Shown here one piece after another: positions 1 through 7,330 of a DNA stretch of 16,969 nt. Under the pieces are notes generated by a model. That model did no database searches and was not told the origin of the DNA. It saw only the letters and a program-made list of their open reading frames with translations. The number at the start of each line of letters is the position of its first letter. Position 1 is the first letter of the stretch. The translations under genes were made by a program, and so were the position numbers. Source of the stretch: CAVBBU01 sp963593765 (GTDB lineage Bacteria > Bacillota > Clostridia > Lachnospirales > Lachnospiraceae); the NCBI GenBank assembly GCA_963593765.1, contig CAVBBU010000036.1, forward strand, positions 1 to 16,969. The letters are read 5' to 3'.

Positions 1-60
1 ATATCTTTGAAGTTATATTAACACAAAGAGCAATGCAATAGAACTTTGTTTCAAAAAAAG

Positions 61-126
61 AAATCCACAAGTTTGTCAACATTGTTAATGGATAACTTTG
101 CGACCACTTGTGGACTTAGTGCATAA
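61..126. other. Cluster of DnaA-box-like nonamers
   Basis: Four nonamers resembling the DnaA box TTATNCACA lie within 66 bases just beyond murC: AAATCCACA on plus (61-69), and on minus TTATCCATT (95-87), AAGTCCACA (117-109) and TTATGCACT (126-118, one mismatch). Two of them sit in an 8-bp inverted repeat, TCCACAAG (64-71) and CTTGTGGA (107-114). The stretch to the left (1-60) is AT rich and holds no gene that I can see. A DnaA-binding region or origin flank is possible. The repeat alone could also be a protein-binding site or a weak murC-side hairpin. Confidence 0.4.
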
Positions 127-1509
127 CTATCTACCTAATAGCTTTTCTCCAACCTTTACTATATCTCCTGCCCCCATAGTTATACACATATCTCCTGGGC
201 ATAAATTTTCAAGCAGATATGTTTCTATATCATCAAATGATTTGAGTGAGACTGCATCGCCCCCTTCATCAAGTATAAGCTCCATAATATTATCCGAGCT
301 TACTCCTAACGTATCTGTTTCTCTTGCTGCATATATAGGTGCAAGTACTACATGGTCTGCAAGCGAAAGTGCTTTCGCAAATTCCGGAAGCAGTGCCTTA
401 GTTCTTGTATAGGTATGAGGCTGAAAAACGCACCAAAGCTTTTTATGCGGATAGTGAGCTGCCGCCTTTAGCGTTGCCTCTATCTCCTGCGGATGATGTG
501 CATAATCATCTATGATTGTTACATCGCCAACCTTGCCCTTAAATTCAAATCTTCTATCCGCACCGCTAAAGCTAGAAAGCCCCTTTTCATATACACTGCT
601 ATCTACTCCAAGATACATAGCTACAGCTATAGCCGCGAGTGCATTATAGACATTGTGCTCCCCCGGAACACCAAGTCTAACTCTGTTCTTTTTTTCTCCG
701 TCTACAACAAGAGTAAATGATGCTCTTGCAAGCTCATCATATTCTATATCGCATGCACTTACATGTGCATCCTTAGTGCCTACAGTTATTACTCTTCCCT
801 TGAAACCAGAAACTATATCCTCGTAATTTTTTATCTCATTATTAATTACAACTACCCCATCATCAGGAAGTCTTTTTACAAACTGTGAAAATGAATTCCT
901 TATATCAGCTATGTCCTTAAAAAAATCCAGATGATCTGCTTCTATATTAAGTATAACCTCTATAGTTGGATAGAGCGATAAAAAGCTGTTGGTATATTCG
1001 CATGCTTCTGCAACAAACATATCATGTGAGCCTATATGTATATTGCCACCTATGGCAGGAAGTATGCCGCCAACCGATACCGTAGGATTTTCTCCGGCTG
1101 CAAGAAGTATATGTGTTATCATGGAGGTTGTAGTTGTCTTTCCATGCGTTCCGCTCACTGCTATAGAGTGCTTATACTGGGTCATAATCTGCCCCAAAAG
1201 TTCTGCCCTAGTAAGCATAGGAATACCAAGCTCCTTACATCTTACATATTCAGGATTGTCCTCGTGTATAGCTGCTGTATATACAACAAAATCTATATCA
1301 TCAGTGATATTTGCTCTGTTTTGCGGATAATATATCTTTGCTCCTATCTCCTCAAGCGAAGCTGTCAGCTCACTTTTTTTATTGTCGGATCCACTTACTC
1401 TAAAGCCATCCTCTATAAGCACTCTGGCAAGACCGCTCATGCTTATGCCGCCTATGCCTATCATGTACATGTGCAGCTTCTTTTTAAAGTCTATACAATA
1501 TGTGTCCAT
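127..1509 (-). CDS. murC: UDP-N-acetylmuramate--L-alanine ligase
   Basis: MurC joins L-alanine to UDP-N-acetylmuramic acid using ATP, the first peptide-forming step of cytoplasmic peptidoglycan precursor synthesis. The N-terminal Rossmann region has GIGGISMSGLA near residues 18-28, typical of MurC. The ATP-binding loop GTHGKTTTT is at 120-128, followed by Mur-ligase central and C-terminal domains (DDYAHHP and FQPHTYTRT are characteristic). About 460 aa, the usual length. I chose the ATG at 1509 because GGAGAG lies a few bases upstream and the upstream extension (to 1551) has no ribosome site and no family similarity. It overlaps the end of queT by 26 bases, so it is probably translated from the same mRNA as the last gene of the operon. 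No clear terminator follows before the window edge. Confidence 0.96.
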   Translation of the reverse strand: MDTYCIDFKKKLHMYMIGIGGISMSGLARVLIEDGFRVSGSDNKKSELTASLEEIGAKIYYPQNRANITDDIDFVVYTAAIHEDNPEYVRCKELGIPMLTRAELLGQIMTQYKHSIAVSGTHGKTTTTSMITHILLAAGENPTVSVGGILPAIGGNIHIGSHDMFVAEACEYTNSFLSLYPTIEVILNIEADHLDFFKDIADIRNSFSQFVKRLPDDGVVVINNEIKNYEDIVSGFKGRVITVGTKDAHVSACDIEYDELARASFTLVVDGEKKNRVRLGVPGEHNVYNALAAIAVAMYLGVDSSVYEKGLSSFSGADRRFEFKGKVGDVTIIDDYAHHPQEIEATLKAAAHYPHKKLWCVFQPHTYTRTKALLPEFAKALSLADHVVLAPIYAARETDTLGVSSDNIMELILDEGGDAVSLKSFDDIETYLLENLCPGDMCITMGAGDIVKVGEKLLGR

Positions 1510-1972
1510 ATCTCTCCAATCCCAACTTAAGTATACTTCCAAATATTCCAACAGAAACTATCTCACCGACTCCAACTGTTATCATCATAAACCAGATAGA
1601 ATCTGTAGCCCCATAGGCATATGCAAGTACATATGGAACTATAATAGTATTTGCTAATATAGGCGGAAGCAGATTAATTATTTTCTTTTTTCTAAGTGCA
1701 TATGTTCCTGTCGCGCCTATAAGTGTTGCAAGGCTTCCAAATATAACATCCATAGGAACTGCTGTGCCTAAAATATTTGCCACTAAGCAGCCTACAAAAA
1801 GTCCCGGCACTGCCGCTGGCGTATATATAGCCAAAATACATAATGCCTCGCTTAGCCTAAGCTGCACTGGTCCATAGCTTATAGGTGCAAGTGCATATGT
1901 GATTACTGCATAAAGTGCTGCAATAACTGCCGCCTGTGTTATAAAGCCTGTTTTCGTATTTAAAGTATTCAT
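1484..1972 (-). CDS. queT: QueT-family queuosine-precursor transporter (ECF S component)
   Basis: A 162-aa, very hydrophobic protein with about five or six membrane segments. It carries the signature of the QueT family of ECF-type substrate-binding S components: VQLRLSEAL (about 37-45), TPAAVPGLFVGCLVAN (51-66) and DVIFGSLATL. Members are thought to import queuosine precursors such as preQ0/preQ1 with a shared ECF energising module, which is not in this window. The call is strengthened by a preQ1-I riboswitch directly before the gene, the classic partner. Translation starts at 1972 behind GGGAG, spaced about nine bases. It lies between a flavin reductase-like gene and murC and overlaps murC. 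Confidence 0.9.
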   Translation of the reverse strand: MNTLNTKTGFITQAAVIAALYAVITYALAPISYGPVQLRLSEALCILAIYTPAAVPGLFVGCLVANILGTAVPMDVIFGSLATLIGATGTYALRKKKIINLLPPILANTIIVPYVLAYAYGATDSIWFMMITVGVGEIVSVGIFGSILKLGLERYGHILYRL

Positions 1973-1983
1973 TTTTTAATTCT

Positions 1984-2026
1984 CCCTTAGTTTTGTTTTA
2001 CATGTGGATGGTTACGAACACATGTT
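1984..2026 (-). promoter_or_regulatory. PreQ1-I riboswitch controlling queT translation
   Basis: Read on minus, a 7-bp stem ACATGTG (2025-2019) / CACATGT (2006-2000) closes a 12-base loop TTCGTAACCATC. It is followed by an A-rich tail AAAACAAAACTAAGGGAG (1999-1982). This stem, a UUC...AACC-type loop and an AAAACUA tail is the preQ1 class I aptamer pattern, an H-type pseudoknot. The tail runs directly into the GGGAG Shine-Dalgarno of queT and there is no T-tract terminator, so I infer translational control: bound preQ1 would hide the ribosome site. It begins only eight bases after the stop codon of the preceding gene. Confidence 0.86.
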
Positions 2027-2033
2027 GTTACCT

Positions 2034-2597
2034 TTAATGCTTTCTTACTGAATATCCAAACTTTCCTATATGCTCTCCGAGTCCATAATACTGTCCATGT
2101 GCATATACTAAAAGTCCAGATGCTGCAAGATCGAATCTTCCGTCCTTGTCTATATACTTAGGATCTACATCTACTGCTACAACCTTACCTAGGAACATAT
2201 CATGTACACCAAGATTTATAATTTGCTCAACCTTACATTCTACATTGACAGGTGACTCTAATATAATAGGTGCATTAAGCTTGCTTGCCTTTCCAGGTGT
2301 TAGATTAAGCTCCTTCCACTTATCTATATCTCTTCCGGATTTAACTCCTGCTGTATCTGTCTTATCTGCTATAGCCTTAGTTGTAAGATTAATTACAAAC
2401 TCTCCGCTTTCCTTAATCATGTTATAGGAATATCTTTCTGGTCTAACAGATACATATGCATATACAGGATCAGAGCTTACATTACCTGTCCATGCTGCCG
2501 TCATAAAATTTGTTTTTCCATCCAGACCTGCGCAGCTTACTAATGCTGCCGGTGCCGGATATACCATATTGCCAGGCTTCCAAACAACTCTTTCCAT
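2034..2597 (-). CDS. Flavin reductase-like (FMN-binding split-barrel) protein
   Basis: A 187-aa soluble protein with the split-barrel flavin reductase pattern: an N-terminal NMVYPAPAALVSC strand, NFMTAAWTGNVSSDPVYAYV (about 31-50), then SVRPERYSYNMIKESGEFVIN. The middle (SGRDIDKWKELNLTPGKA) and the C-terminal GLLVYAHGQYYGLGEHIGKFGYS also fit the family. Such proteins bind FMN and often reduce free flavins or act as small flavoenzymes; the substrate here cannot be predicted. Its ATG shares one A with the TAA of the shikimate kinase gene (TAATG), so translation is probably coupled. The queT riboswitch lies just downstream. Confidence 0.87.
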   Translation of the reverse strand: MERVVWKPGNMVYPAPAALVSCAGLDGKTNFMTAAWTGNVSSDPVYAYVSVRPERYSYNMIKESGEFVINLTTKAIADKTDTAGVKSGRDIDKWKELNLTPGKASKLNAPIILESPVNVECKVEQIINLGVHDMFLGKVVAVDVDPKYIDKDGRFDLAASGLLVYAHGQYYGLGEHIGKFGYSVRKH

Positions 2598-3112
2598 TAC
2601 ATCTCACCTATCCTTTCACATATTTCATTAACTATTCTTGATACTGTTTTTTTATATTCATTGACTGTTATGTCTGCATATTTTTCATACAGCCTTGTTC
2701 TTTCATTATACAAGTCTCGAAGTGTCTGTCCCTTCTTTATACTTACACCTCTTTCCTTGAGATTGCCTAATCTGTTTTTGGCTATGCTATATGAAATTTC
2801 CAGGTAAACTACTATGCTTATCTCCTTTAGATTTTCCATAGCCGCCTCGCCATATACCACGCTTCCGCCAGGTGCGATAATACTATTTTCCGTTTCAAGA
2901 CTTGCTAGCGTATCGTCCTCTATATCCCTAAAAATATCATCGCCATATTCTGATATAAGCTCTTTAAGAAGCTTTCCTGTACGATTTTGTATAAGAAGAT
3001 CTCCGTCTATAAATTCCTTGCCAAGTCTTTTAGCAAGCACTACTCCTATGGTGCTTTTTCCGGATGCAGGCATACCTATAAGCGTTATATTTGTTTTTTT
3101 ATTTGCTTGCAT
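2597..3112 (-). CDS. aroK: Shikimate kinase family protein
   Basis: A 171-aa P-loop kinase of normal shikimate kinase length. Walker A is GMPASGKST at 13-21. The shikimate-binding acidic pair lies in IDGD (D36, D38) and the FR pair follows at 61-62. RTRLYEKYAD near the C-terminus matches the family lid-end motif RxPLYxxxAD with T-R in place of x-P. The family usually has GGG in the substrate site; here it is PGGS (81-84), so the enzyme is somewhat divergent. Expected reaction: ATP-dependent phosphorylation of shikimate at O3 in the chorismate pathway. No other aromatic-pathway gene is nearby. It overlaps both neighbours by one base (TAATG at each end). Confidence 0.82.
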   Translation of the reverse strand: MQANKKTNITLIGMPASGKSTIGVVLAKRLGKEFIDGDLLIQNRTGKLLKELISEYGDDIFRDIEDDTLASLETENSIIAPGGSVVYGEAAMENLKEISIVVYLEISYSIAKNRLGNLKERGVSIKKGQTLRDLYNERTRLYEKYADITVNEYKKTVSRIVNEICERIGEM

Positions 3113-4779
3113 TATTCCTGAACTCCCATAACCAGCTTAGGTACTAGCTGTTTTTTTCTGGATACTACACCCGGCAGCTCGACATAGTTATCTACACTTC
3201 CCATCTCCAGCTCCTCTTCTATATGAAATGCATTTGCAACTAGATTTTCTGCTCCGCTTCCAACACATATAAGAGTTGTAGATTCCTTAAGTATATCTGT
3301 AAGCATAAGAAATAGCATATCCATGCCACTTTTATCAAGTATGCTAAGCATATAATCCTTCATTCTAGGCTTAAGCTCCTTTAGCTCCTTGCTGTTTAGT
3401 GAGCTAACCTGCCCTATTCCTATAAGAAGCTTTCCTGCTGTAAACTGCTTGTAGTCCTGATAAAATATTTCCTTATCCTGCTTGCCTCTTAGGTTGCTGC
3501 CTGCATCAAACATCTGCATAGCATATTCCTCTAGGTCTATCTCCGCAATGCTTGCAAGATCCTTAGCTGCTGCCTCATCTACCTTTGTGCATGTCGGAGA
3601 TCTAAAAAGCAGCGTGTCTGATATTATAGCAGAGCAAAGTAGTCCTGCCATCTGCTTGTCTATTTGAATACCGGCTTCATTGTACATTTGATATATAATA
3701 GTAGATGTACAGCCAAGTGGCTGGCTTCTGAAAAACACAGGCGCTATAGTCTGTACAGTTCCAAGCCTATGATGGTCTATAATCTCGGAAACGTCTGCAT
3801 GGGCAATGCCCTCTACTGCCTGCTCTCTTTCGTTATGGTCTACAAGTATAACCTTCTTTCCTCTTGCACCTAAAAGATTTCTTCTTGATATCATCCCAAG
3901 ATATTTTCCATCCTTACTAAGAACAGGGAAATCTCTATGCCTTACACTTGCCATAATATCTCTTATATCATCTATATAATCATCCTCATCAAAGGTGATT
4001 AGCCTGTCTGTCTTCATGAAATAATATATAGGCATAGACTGATTTATAAGCCTTGCAACTGTATATGTATCATATGGCGTAGTAATAACTGTAGTTCCTC
4101 TGTCTGTCGCAAGCTTTTCTATAGTCTTTGTTACCTGAGCTCCCTCGCATACTACTATGCAGGCTGCCTCCATCTCTATAGCAGAAAGCTGTGATTCGTA
4201 TCTGTTTCCAAGTATAACAAGGTCATTCTTTCTTATTATATTCTCCATCATATCAGGATTGGCTGCAGATACAACTACACGTCCTGCATCAAATACGTCG
4301 CTCTCATCTCCAACTACTATCTGTGCATTCAAGGTTTCAATTATATTTTTGTACTTTGTATGTGCCTTTGCAAGTATATCGCTATCGTATACGTTCATGT
4401 ATGAATATGCTATGTCACTTACTGTTATAAGTCCCTCTAGCATACCGTTTTGATCTACTGCCGGAAGTGTAACTACAGATAAATTTTGCATTAACTCCCA
4501 AGCCTTTTTGAGGGAAATGAAGCGATTGACGCCCTGAGTATGTCTTATCTCTATATCGCTAACCTGAGTTTTAATATTATTTATATAGGTAGGAGCTTCT
4601 GCCTTGAAATAATCTAAAACAAACTTAGTTTCTTCATTTATCTCTCCGGCTCTTGCTGCTACAAAGGTGCCTCTACCCTGTTTGTTTTTTAAATTCGCAT
4701 ATGCAATAGCAGATACTATAGAATCTGTATCTGGATTTTTATGGCCTATAACTATGGTTGGCTTAACCTTTTCGCTCAT
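3112..4779 (-). CDS. Manganese-dependent inorganic pyrophosphatase with CBS and DRTGG domains
   Basis: A 555-aa family II (DHH) pyrophosphatase of the nucleotide-regulated subgroup. The N-terminal metal site is GHKNPDTDS (12-20). A long insert of about 240 residues holds two CBS halves (near 60-130 and 265-310) around a DRTGG-type domain (LATDRGTTVITTPYDT). The catalytic core resumes with DHNE (314-317) and DHH (335-337). The C-terminal DHHA2 domain ends with the substrate-binding SRKKQ (540-544). It hydrolyses cytoplasmic pyrophosphate; CBS domains in this subgroup bind adenine nucleotides. I start at 4779 because AAAGGGAG precedes it; the longer open frame to 4818 has no ribosome site. It is first gene of the operon and its TAA overlaps the aroK ATG. 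Confidence 0.94.
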   Translation of the reverse strand: MSEKVKPTIVIGHKNPDTDSIVSAIAYANLKNKQGRGTFVAARAGEINEETKFVLDYFKAEAPTYINNIKTQVSDIEIRHTQGVNRFISLKKAWELMQNLSVVTLPAVDQNGMLEGLITVSDIAYSYMNVYDSDILAKAHTKYKNIIETLNAQIVVGDESDVFDAGRVVVSAANPDMMENIIRKNDLVILGNRYESQLSAIEMEAACIVVCEGAQVTKTIEKLATDRGTTVITTPYDTYTVARLINQSMPIYYFMKTDRLITFDEDDYIDDIRDIMASVRHRDFPVLSKDGKYLGMISRRNLLGARGKKVILVDHNEREQAVEGIAHADVSEIIDHHRLGTVQTIAPVFFRSQPLGCTSTIIYQMYNEAGIQIDKQMAGLLCSAIISDTLLFRSPTCTKVDEAAAKDLASIAEIDLEEYAMQMFDAGSNLRGKQDKEIFYQDYKQFTAGKLLIGIGQVSSLNSKELKELKPRMKDYMLSILDKSGMDMLFLMLTDILKESTTLICVGSGAENLVANAFHIEEELEMGSVDNYVELPGVVSRKKQLVPKLVMGVQE

Positions 4780-4820
4780 ATTCTCTCCCTTTAAAAAATC
4801 AATGTGAAAATTGCACAAAT

Positions 4821-4850
4821 ATTGTACCTTATATTCTACATTTATAACAA
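4821..4850 (-). promoter_or_regulatory. Probable sigma-A promoter of the pyrophosphatase-murC operon
   Basis: On minus, TTGTTA (4850-4845) is followed after 18 bases by TACAAT (4826-4821). It lies about 40 bases before the pyrophosphatase start in an AT-rich gap. No other good promoter is seen before the next four genes, which fits one transcript. Confidence 0.5.
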
Positions 4851-4966
4851 TGGTAATTTATACTATGTTCATAATTAGTTCATATATGTTTTTTATAATA
4901 ATTGCATAACAAAATTAGTTTGCTCTTTGATTTTTTAATCAAATTGCACATAGATTTTTCATAATT

Positions 4967-4990
4967 ACCCCGATTGCTTGCAATCGGGGT
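4967..4990 (-). terminator. Strong hairpin after greA, probable terminator
   Basis: A 10-bp perfect stem (4967-4976 with 4981-4990, ACCCCGATTG type) has a 4-base loop, 23 bases beyond the greA stop. No run of T follows on either strand, so termination would be atypical; it could also stabilise the mRNA 3' end. A second AT-rich palindrome, TTTGATTTTTTAATCAAA (4926-4943), lies nearby. Apart from these and the operon promoter I see nothing in the gap. Confidence 0.5.
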
Positions 4991-5013
4991 CTCCTCATGT
5001 TTGGGGATAATTA

Positions 5014-5511
5014 CTAAAACTGAGCTATAGCATCATCCGAATTATCTATTCTTATTCCCTTTATTATAACATCATATCCTGCACCGCCCGGCATCGCTAC
5101 ATTAACCTTATCTCCTACCCTATGCCCCTTAAGTGCAGCTCCTAGCGGTGACTCTATGCTTATCCTGCCCTCTAGCGACTGCCCTCTTATAGAGGTTGTT
5201 ATCTTGTAGGTTTCTGTTTCATCATCGTCTACAAAATATACATCCACCTGCTTATTAAGTCCTACCTCGTCATCATTTGCCCTATCCTCGATAACATCGG
5301 CAAACTTAATCATTCTCTCTAGGTATTTTATGCGGCTTTCATTTTGATTTTTTTCTCTTTTGGCAGCATAATATTCAAAGTTTTCAGATAGGTCGCCCTG
5401 TGCTCTAGCCTCCTTAACTGCCGCTATAAGCTCAGGTCTAAGCTCTAGCTTTCTGTGCTCTATCTCTTCCTCTATCTTTTTAATGTCTGCCCTTGTAAGC
5501 TTCTCTCCCAT
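5014..5511 (-). CDS. greA: Transcription elongation factor GreA
   Basis: A 165-aa protein with the two GreA parts. An N-terminal antiparallel coiled coil (about 1-75) carries EARAQGDLSENFEYYAAK at 34-51, including the tip acidic residues D40 and E43 that stimulate RNA cleavage. A C-terminal FKBP-like globular domain follows (SIESPLGAALKGHRVGD). GreA rescues backtracked RNA polymerase by promoting cleavage of the nascent RNA 3' end. The start at 5511 has TGGAG about eight bases upstream. It lies about 100 bases downstream of a small unknown gene on the same strand and may share its transcript. Confidence 0.97.
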   Translation of the reverse strand: MGEKLTRADIKKIEEEIEHRKLELRPELIAAVKEARAQGDLSENFEYYAAKREKNQNESRIKYLERMIKFADVIEDRANDDEVGLNKQVDVYFVDDDETETYKITTSIRGQSLEGRISIESPLGAALKGHRVGDKVNVAMPGGAGYDVIIKGIRIDNSDDAIAQF

Positions 5512-5610
5512 AGCTAAACTCCATTCGTAATATCAATCTGAATATCTTGAACATCCTTTGTATTATTCAAAGCCCATTTAAATCAATCCTTCGATTATTA
5601 CCTTAAGCTT

Positions 5611-6015
5611 TTATTTTGTTCGGTTTTCGTAGTATTCCTTTAAAACTTCCCAAGCAAATTCCGAAGCCTTTACTCTGGTTTCGTGGGTATAGCCATCTCC
5701 CTCTTTTATTATCTCTTCCTCATAAAACGGCTTACACCCTAAGTTCTCACATATTTTATTCATTTTTTCAAAAGAATAAAGCATGGTATTATGAGCCTGT
5801 CTTCTTTTATGGTCTAAGTCATTAACTTTTTCTGCTTTTTCCTTAGCATCATATTTATCCTTATAAATATCTGAAAGTAGCTCCATCTCATAAACATTTT
5901 TAACATAATCAGCTATATCCATTAGTGCTTTTTCAAATGCATCAAAGTAAAATTCCCTATCCTCTGCATCAACTATATTTCCTATAATGCTGCTTATTTT
6001 TTTTATTTTATCCAT
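5611..6015 (-). CDS. Uncharacterised small acidic/helical protein
   Basis: I do not recognise this 134-aa protein. It has no signal peptide or membrane segment, is rich in Lys, Glu and aromatic residues and looks mostly helical. A central charged stretch around 55-80 (KAEKVNDLDHKRRQAHNTML) could be a short coiled coil, and there is a lone CENLGC pair. A frame runs up to a TTG at 6030, but that TTG and the next two codons are the ribosome site itself (TTGGAGGAG). I therefore place the start at the ATG at 6015, seven or eight bases after GGAGG; the ATG at 6021 is too close. It is upstream of greA on the same strand. Confidence 0.82.
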   Translation of the reverse strand: MDKIKKISSIIGNIVDAEDREFYFDAFEKALMDIADYVKNVYEMELLSDIYKDKYDAKEKAEKVNDLDHKRRQAHNTMLYSFEKMNKICENLGCKPFYEEEIIKEGDGYTHETRVKASEFAWEVLKEYYENRTK

Positions 6016-6038
6016 TTTCATCTCCTCCAACGCTTGTC

Positions 6039-6047
6039 ATTATAGCA
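6039..6047 (-). promoter_or_regulatory. Extended -10 promoter of the small acidic protein gene
   Basis: On minus, TGCTATAAT (6047-6039) is a consensus extended -10 element, about 25 bases before the chosen start. The -35 region is weak (TTGCAC would need a 19-base spacer). Transcription would begin near 6031, giving a short leader with the GGAGG site. Confidence 0.6.
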
Positions 6048-6088
6048 CAAAAAAAGTTTCAAGGTGCAAACTACTACCTTCAAAATTG

Positions 6089-6097
6089 TGATATACT
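6089..6097 (+). promoter_or_regulatory. Extended -10 promoter of the zinc-ribbon gene
   Basis: TGATATACT (6089-6097) is an extended -10 type element on plus with no convincing -35. Initiation near 6104 would make the mRNA begin with the hairpin at 6106-6142. It faces away from the minus-strand promoter some 45 bases to the left, so the two are divergent. Confidence 0.42.
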
Positions 6098-6105
6098 TAA
6101 TTTAA

Positions 6106-6201
6106 GAATTGCCAGCGTCAGCACGCTGGCACAAGGCAATTCATACTTATATATTGTATGTTATATGGCGACTGCAAATAAGCAGGCAGTGACACTTATT
6201 T
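6106..6201 (+). promoter_or_regulatory. Structured 5' leader of the zinc-ribbon gene
   Basis: The leader has two competing pairings: GCCAGCGT (6111-6118) with ACGCTGGC (6123-6130), and GAATTGCC (6106-6113) with GGCAATTC (6135-6142). They share the bases GCC, so the full eight pairs of both cannot form together. A further stem AAATAAG (6176-6182) / CTTATTT (6195-6201) precedes the ribosome site. There is no T tract. I do not recognise a known riboswitch class. Confidence 0.5.
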
Positions 6202-6231
6202 AGAACAAGTCAAATTCCAAGGAGGCATGAT

Positions 6232-7317
6232 ATGGCAGGTACGCTTAATTACAAGTGTCCTTTTTGCGGCGGAGATGTAATCTTCGACAGCTCTACCCAG
6301 AAAATGCGGTGCTCGTATTGCAAAAATGTATTTGATATAGATAAGCTTACCTCTGAGAATTTGGAATCCGAGGATAGGTCTTCTGAAAAAGCTTCTGATG
6401 TAAACAGCTGGAATGATGATGACAAATCTGTTCTTCGTACCTACATATGCAGCTCATGCGGTGGCGAAATAATAGCTGGTAAGGATGCTATAACTAGCTC
6501 CTGTCCTTTTTGTGGAAGTCATGTAACCATAACAGATAATTTATCCGGAGATTACAAGCCTGATCTTATAATTCCATTTAAGCTGGGTAAAGAGGATGCT
6601 AAGAGCAGGCTACGCCTGCACATGAAAGGCAAGCATCTGCTTTCAAAGGCATTTACATCAAATCATCAGATAGACAAAATCACTGCTGTATATACGCCGT
6701 TTTGGCTTTTTGATACAACTGCAAATGCAAGCATTAACTACGATGCAGTCAATACTACAACCTGGTCAGATGACGAGTATGATTATGTAAAAAAGGACTA
6801 TTATAATATATATACTAGGGGCAAGCTGTCTTTTGAACATATGGCAGCATGTGCAACATCTAAAATTCCGCTAAGCTTTATGGAATCGATAGAGCCCTTT
6901 GATTTTTCAACGGCCGTTCCATTTAAGACACCATACCTGACAGGCTACCTTGCCGAAAGATATAATATAGATACTGGCACATGCCTTAGCAGGGAGATGA
7001 AACGAATAAAAAATTCTACCACTGCCGCAATAGGATCTACTATTACTGATTATATGAATGTATATGTTAATACTGCAGATATTAAGCTGGCTGATTGCAC
7101 TGCCTACTACGCTCTTTATCCGGTTTGGCTTTTGTCTACATCCTACAAAGGCAAGAAATATCTTTTTGCAATGAATGGTCAGAGTGGAAAGTTCGTAGGT
7201 GACCTTCCTGCTAGCAAGGCACTTGCAGCATTTTATTTTATTATGCTATTTCTTCTTTCGTGTGCCATTCTTACAGTCGTGCTATTACTTTTGCTTTTTA
7301 TTTTAAGACGAGCATAA
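6232..7317 (+). CDS. Double zinc-ribbon (TFIIB-type) protein with C-terminal membrane helix
   Basis: A 361-aa protein with two zinc ribbons at the N-terminus: CPFC (C9, C12) with CSYC (C27, C30), then CSSC (C73, C76) with CPFC (C91, C94). A soluble middle of about 220 residues contains TPFWLFD and ALYPVWLLSTSYKGKKYLFA, patterns repeated in this uncharacterised bacterial family. A single strong membrane segment ends it (about 332-358). The topology suggests a cytoplasmic-facing zinc domain tethered to the membrane. Biochemical role unknown. AGGAGG lies six to seven bases before the ATG. A small membrane-protein gene follows after 13 bases and is surely co-transcribed. Family members often sit beside TPM-domain proteins, which fits that neighbour. 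Confidence 0.85.
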   Translation: MAGTLNYKCPFCGGDVIFDSSTQKMRCSYCKNVFDIDKLTSENLESEDRSSEKASDVNSWNDDDKSVLRTYICSSCGGEIIAGKDAITSSCPFCGSHVTITDNLSGDYKPDLIIPFKLGKEDAKSRLRLHMKGKHLLSKAFTSNHQIDKITAVYTPFWLFDTTANASINYDAVNTTTWSDDEYDYVKKDYYNIYTRGKLSFEHMAACATSKIPLSFMESIEPFDFSTAVPFKTPYLTGYLAERYNIDTGTCLSREMKRIKNSTTAAIGSTITDYMNVYVNTADIKLADCTAYYALYPVWLLSTSYKGKKYLFAMNGQSGKFVGDLPASKALAAFYFIMLFLLSCAILTVVLLLLLFILRRA

Positions 7318-7330
7318 TAAGGAGTACAAT

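Noticed and set aside
98..412. Plus-strand open frame opposite murC
   Set aside because: Lies antisense to a clearly conserved gene, with no ribosome site or recognisable protein pattern.
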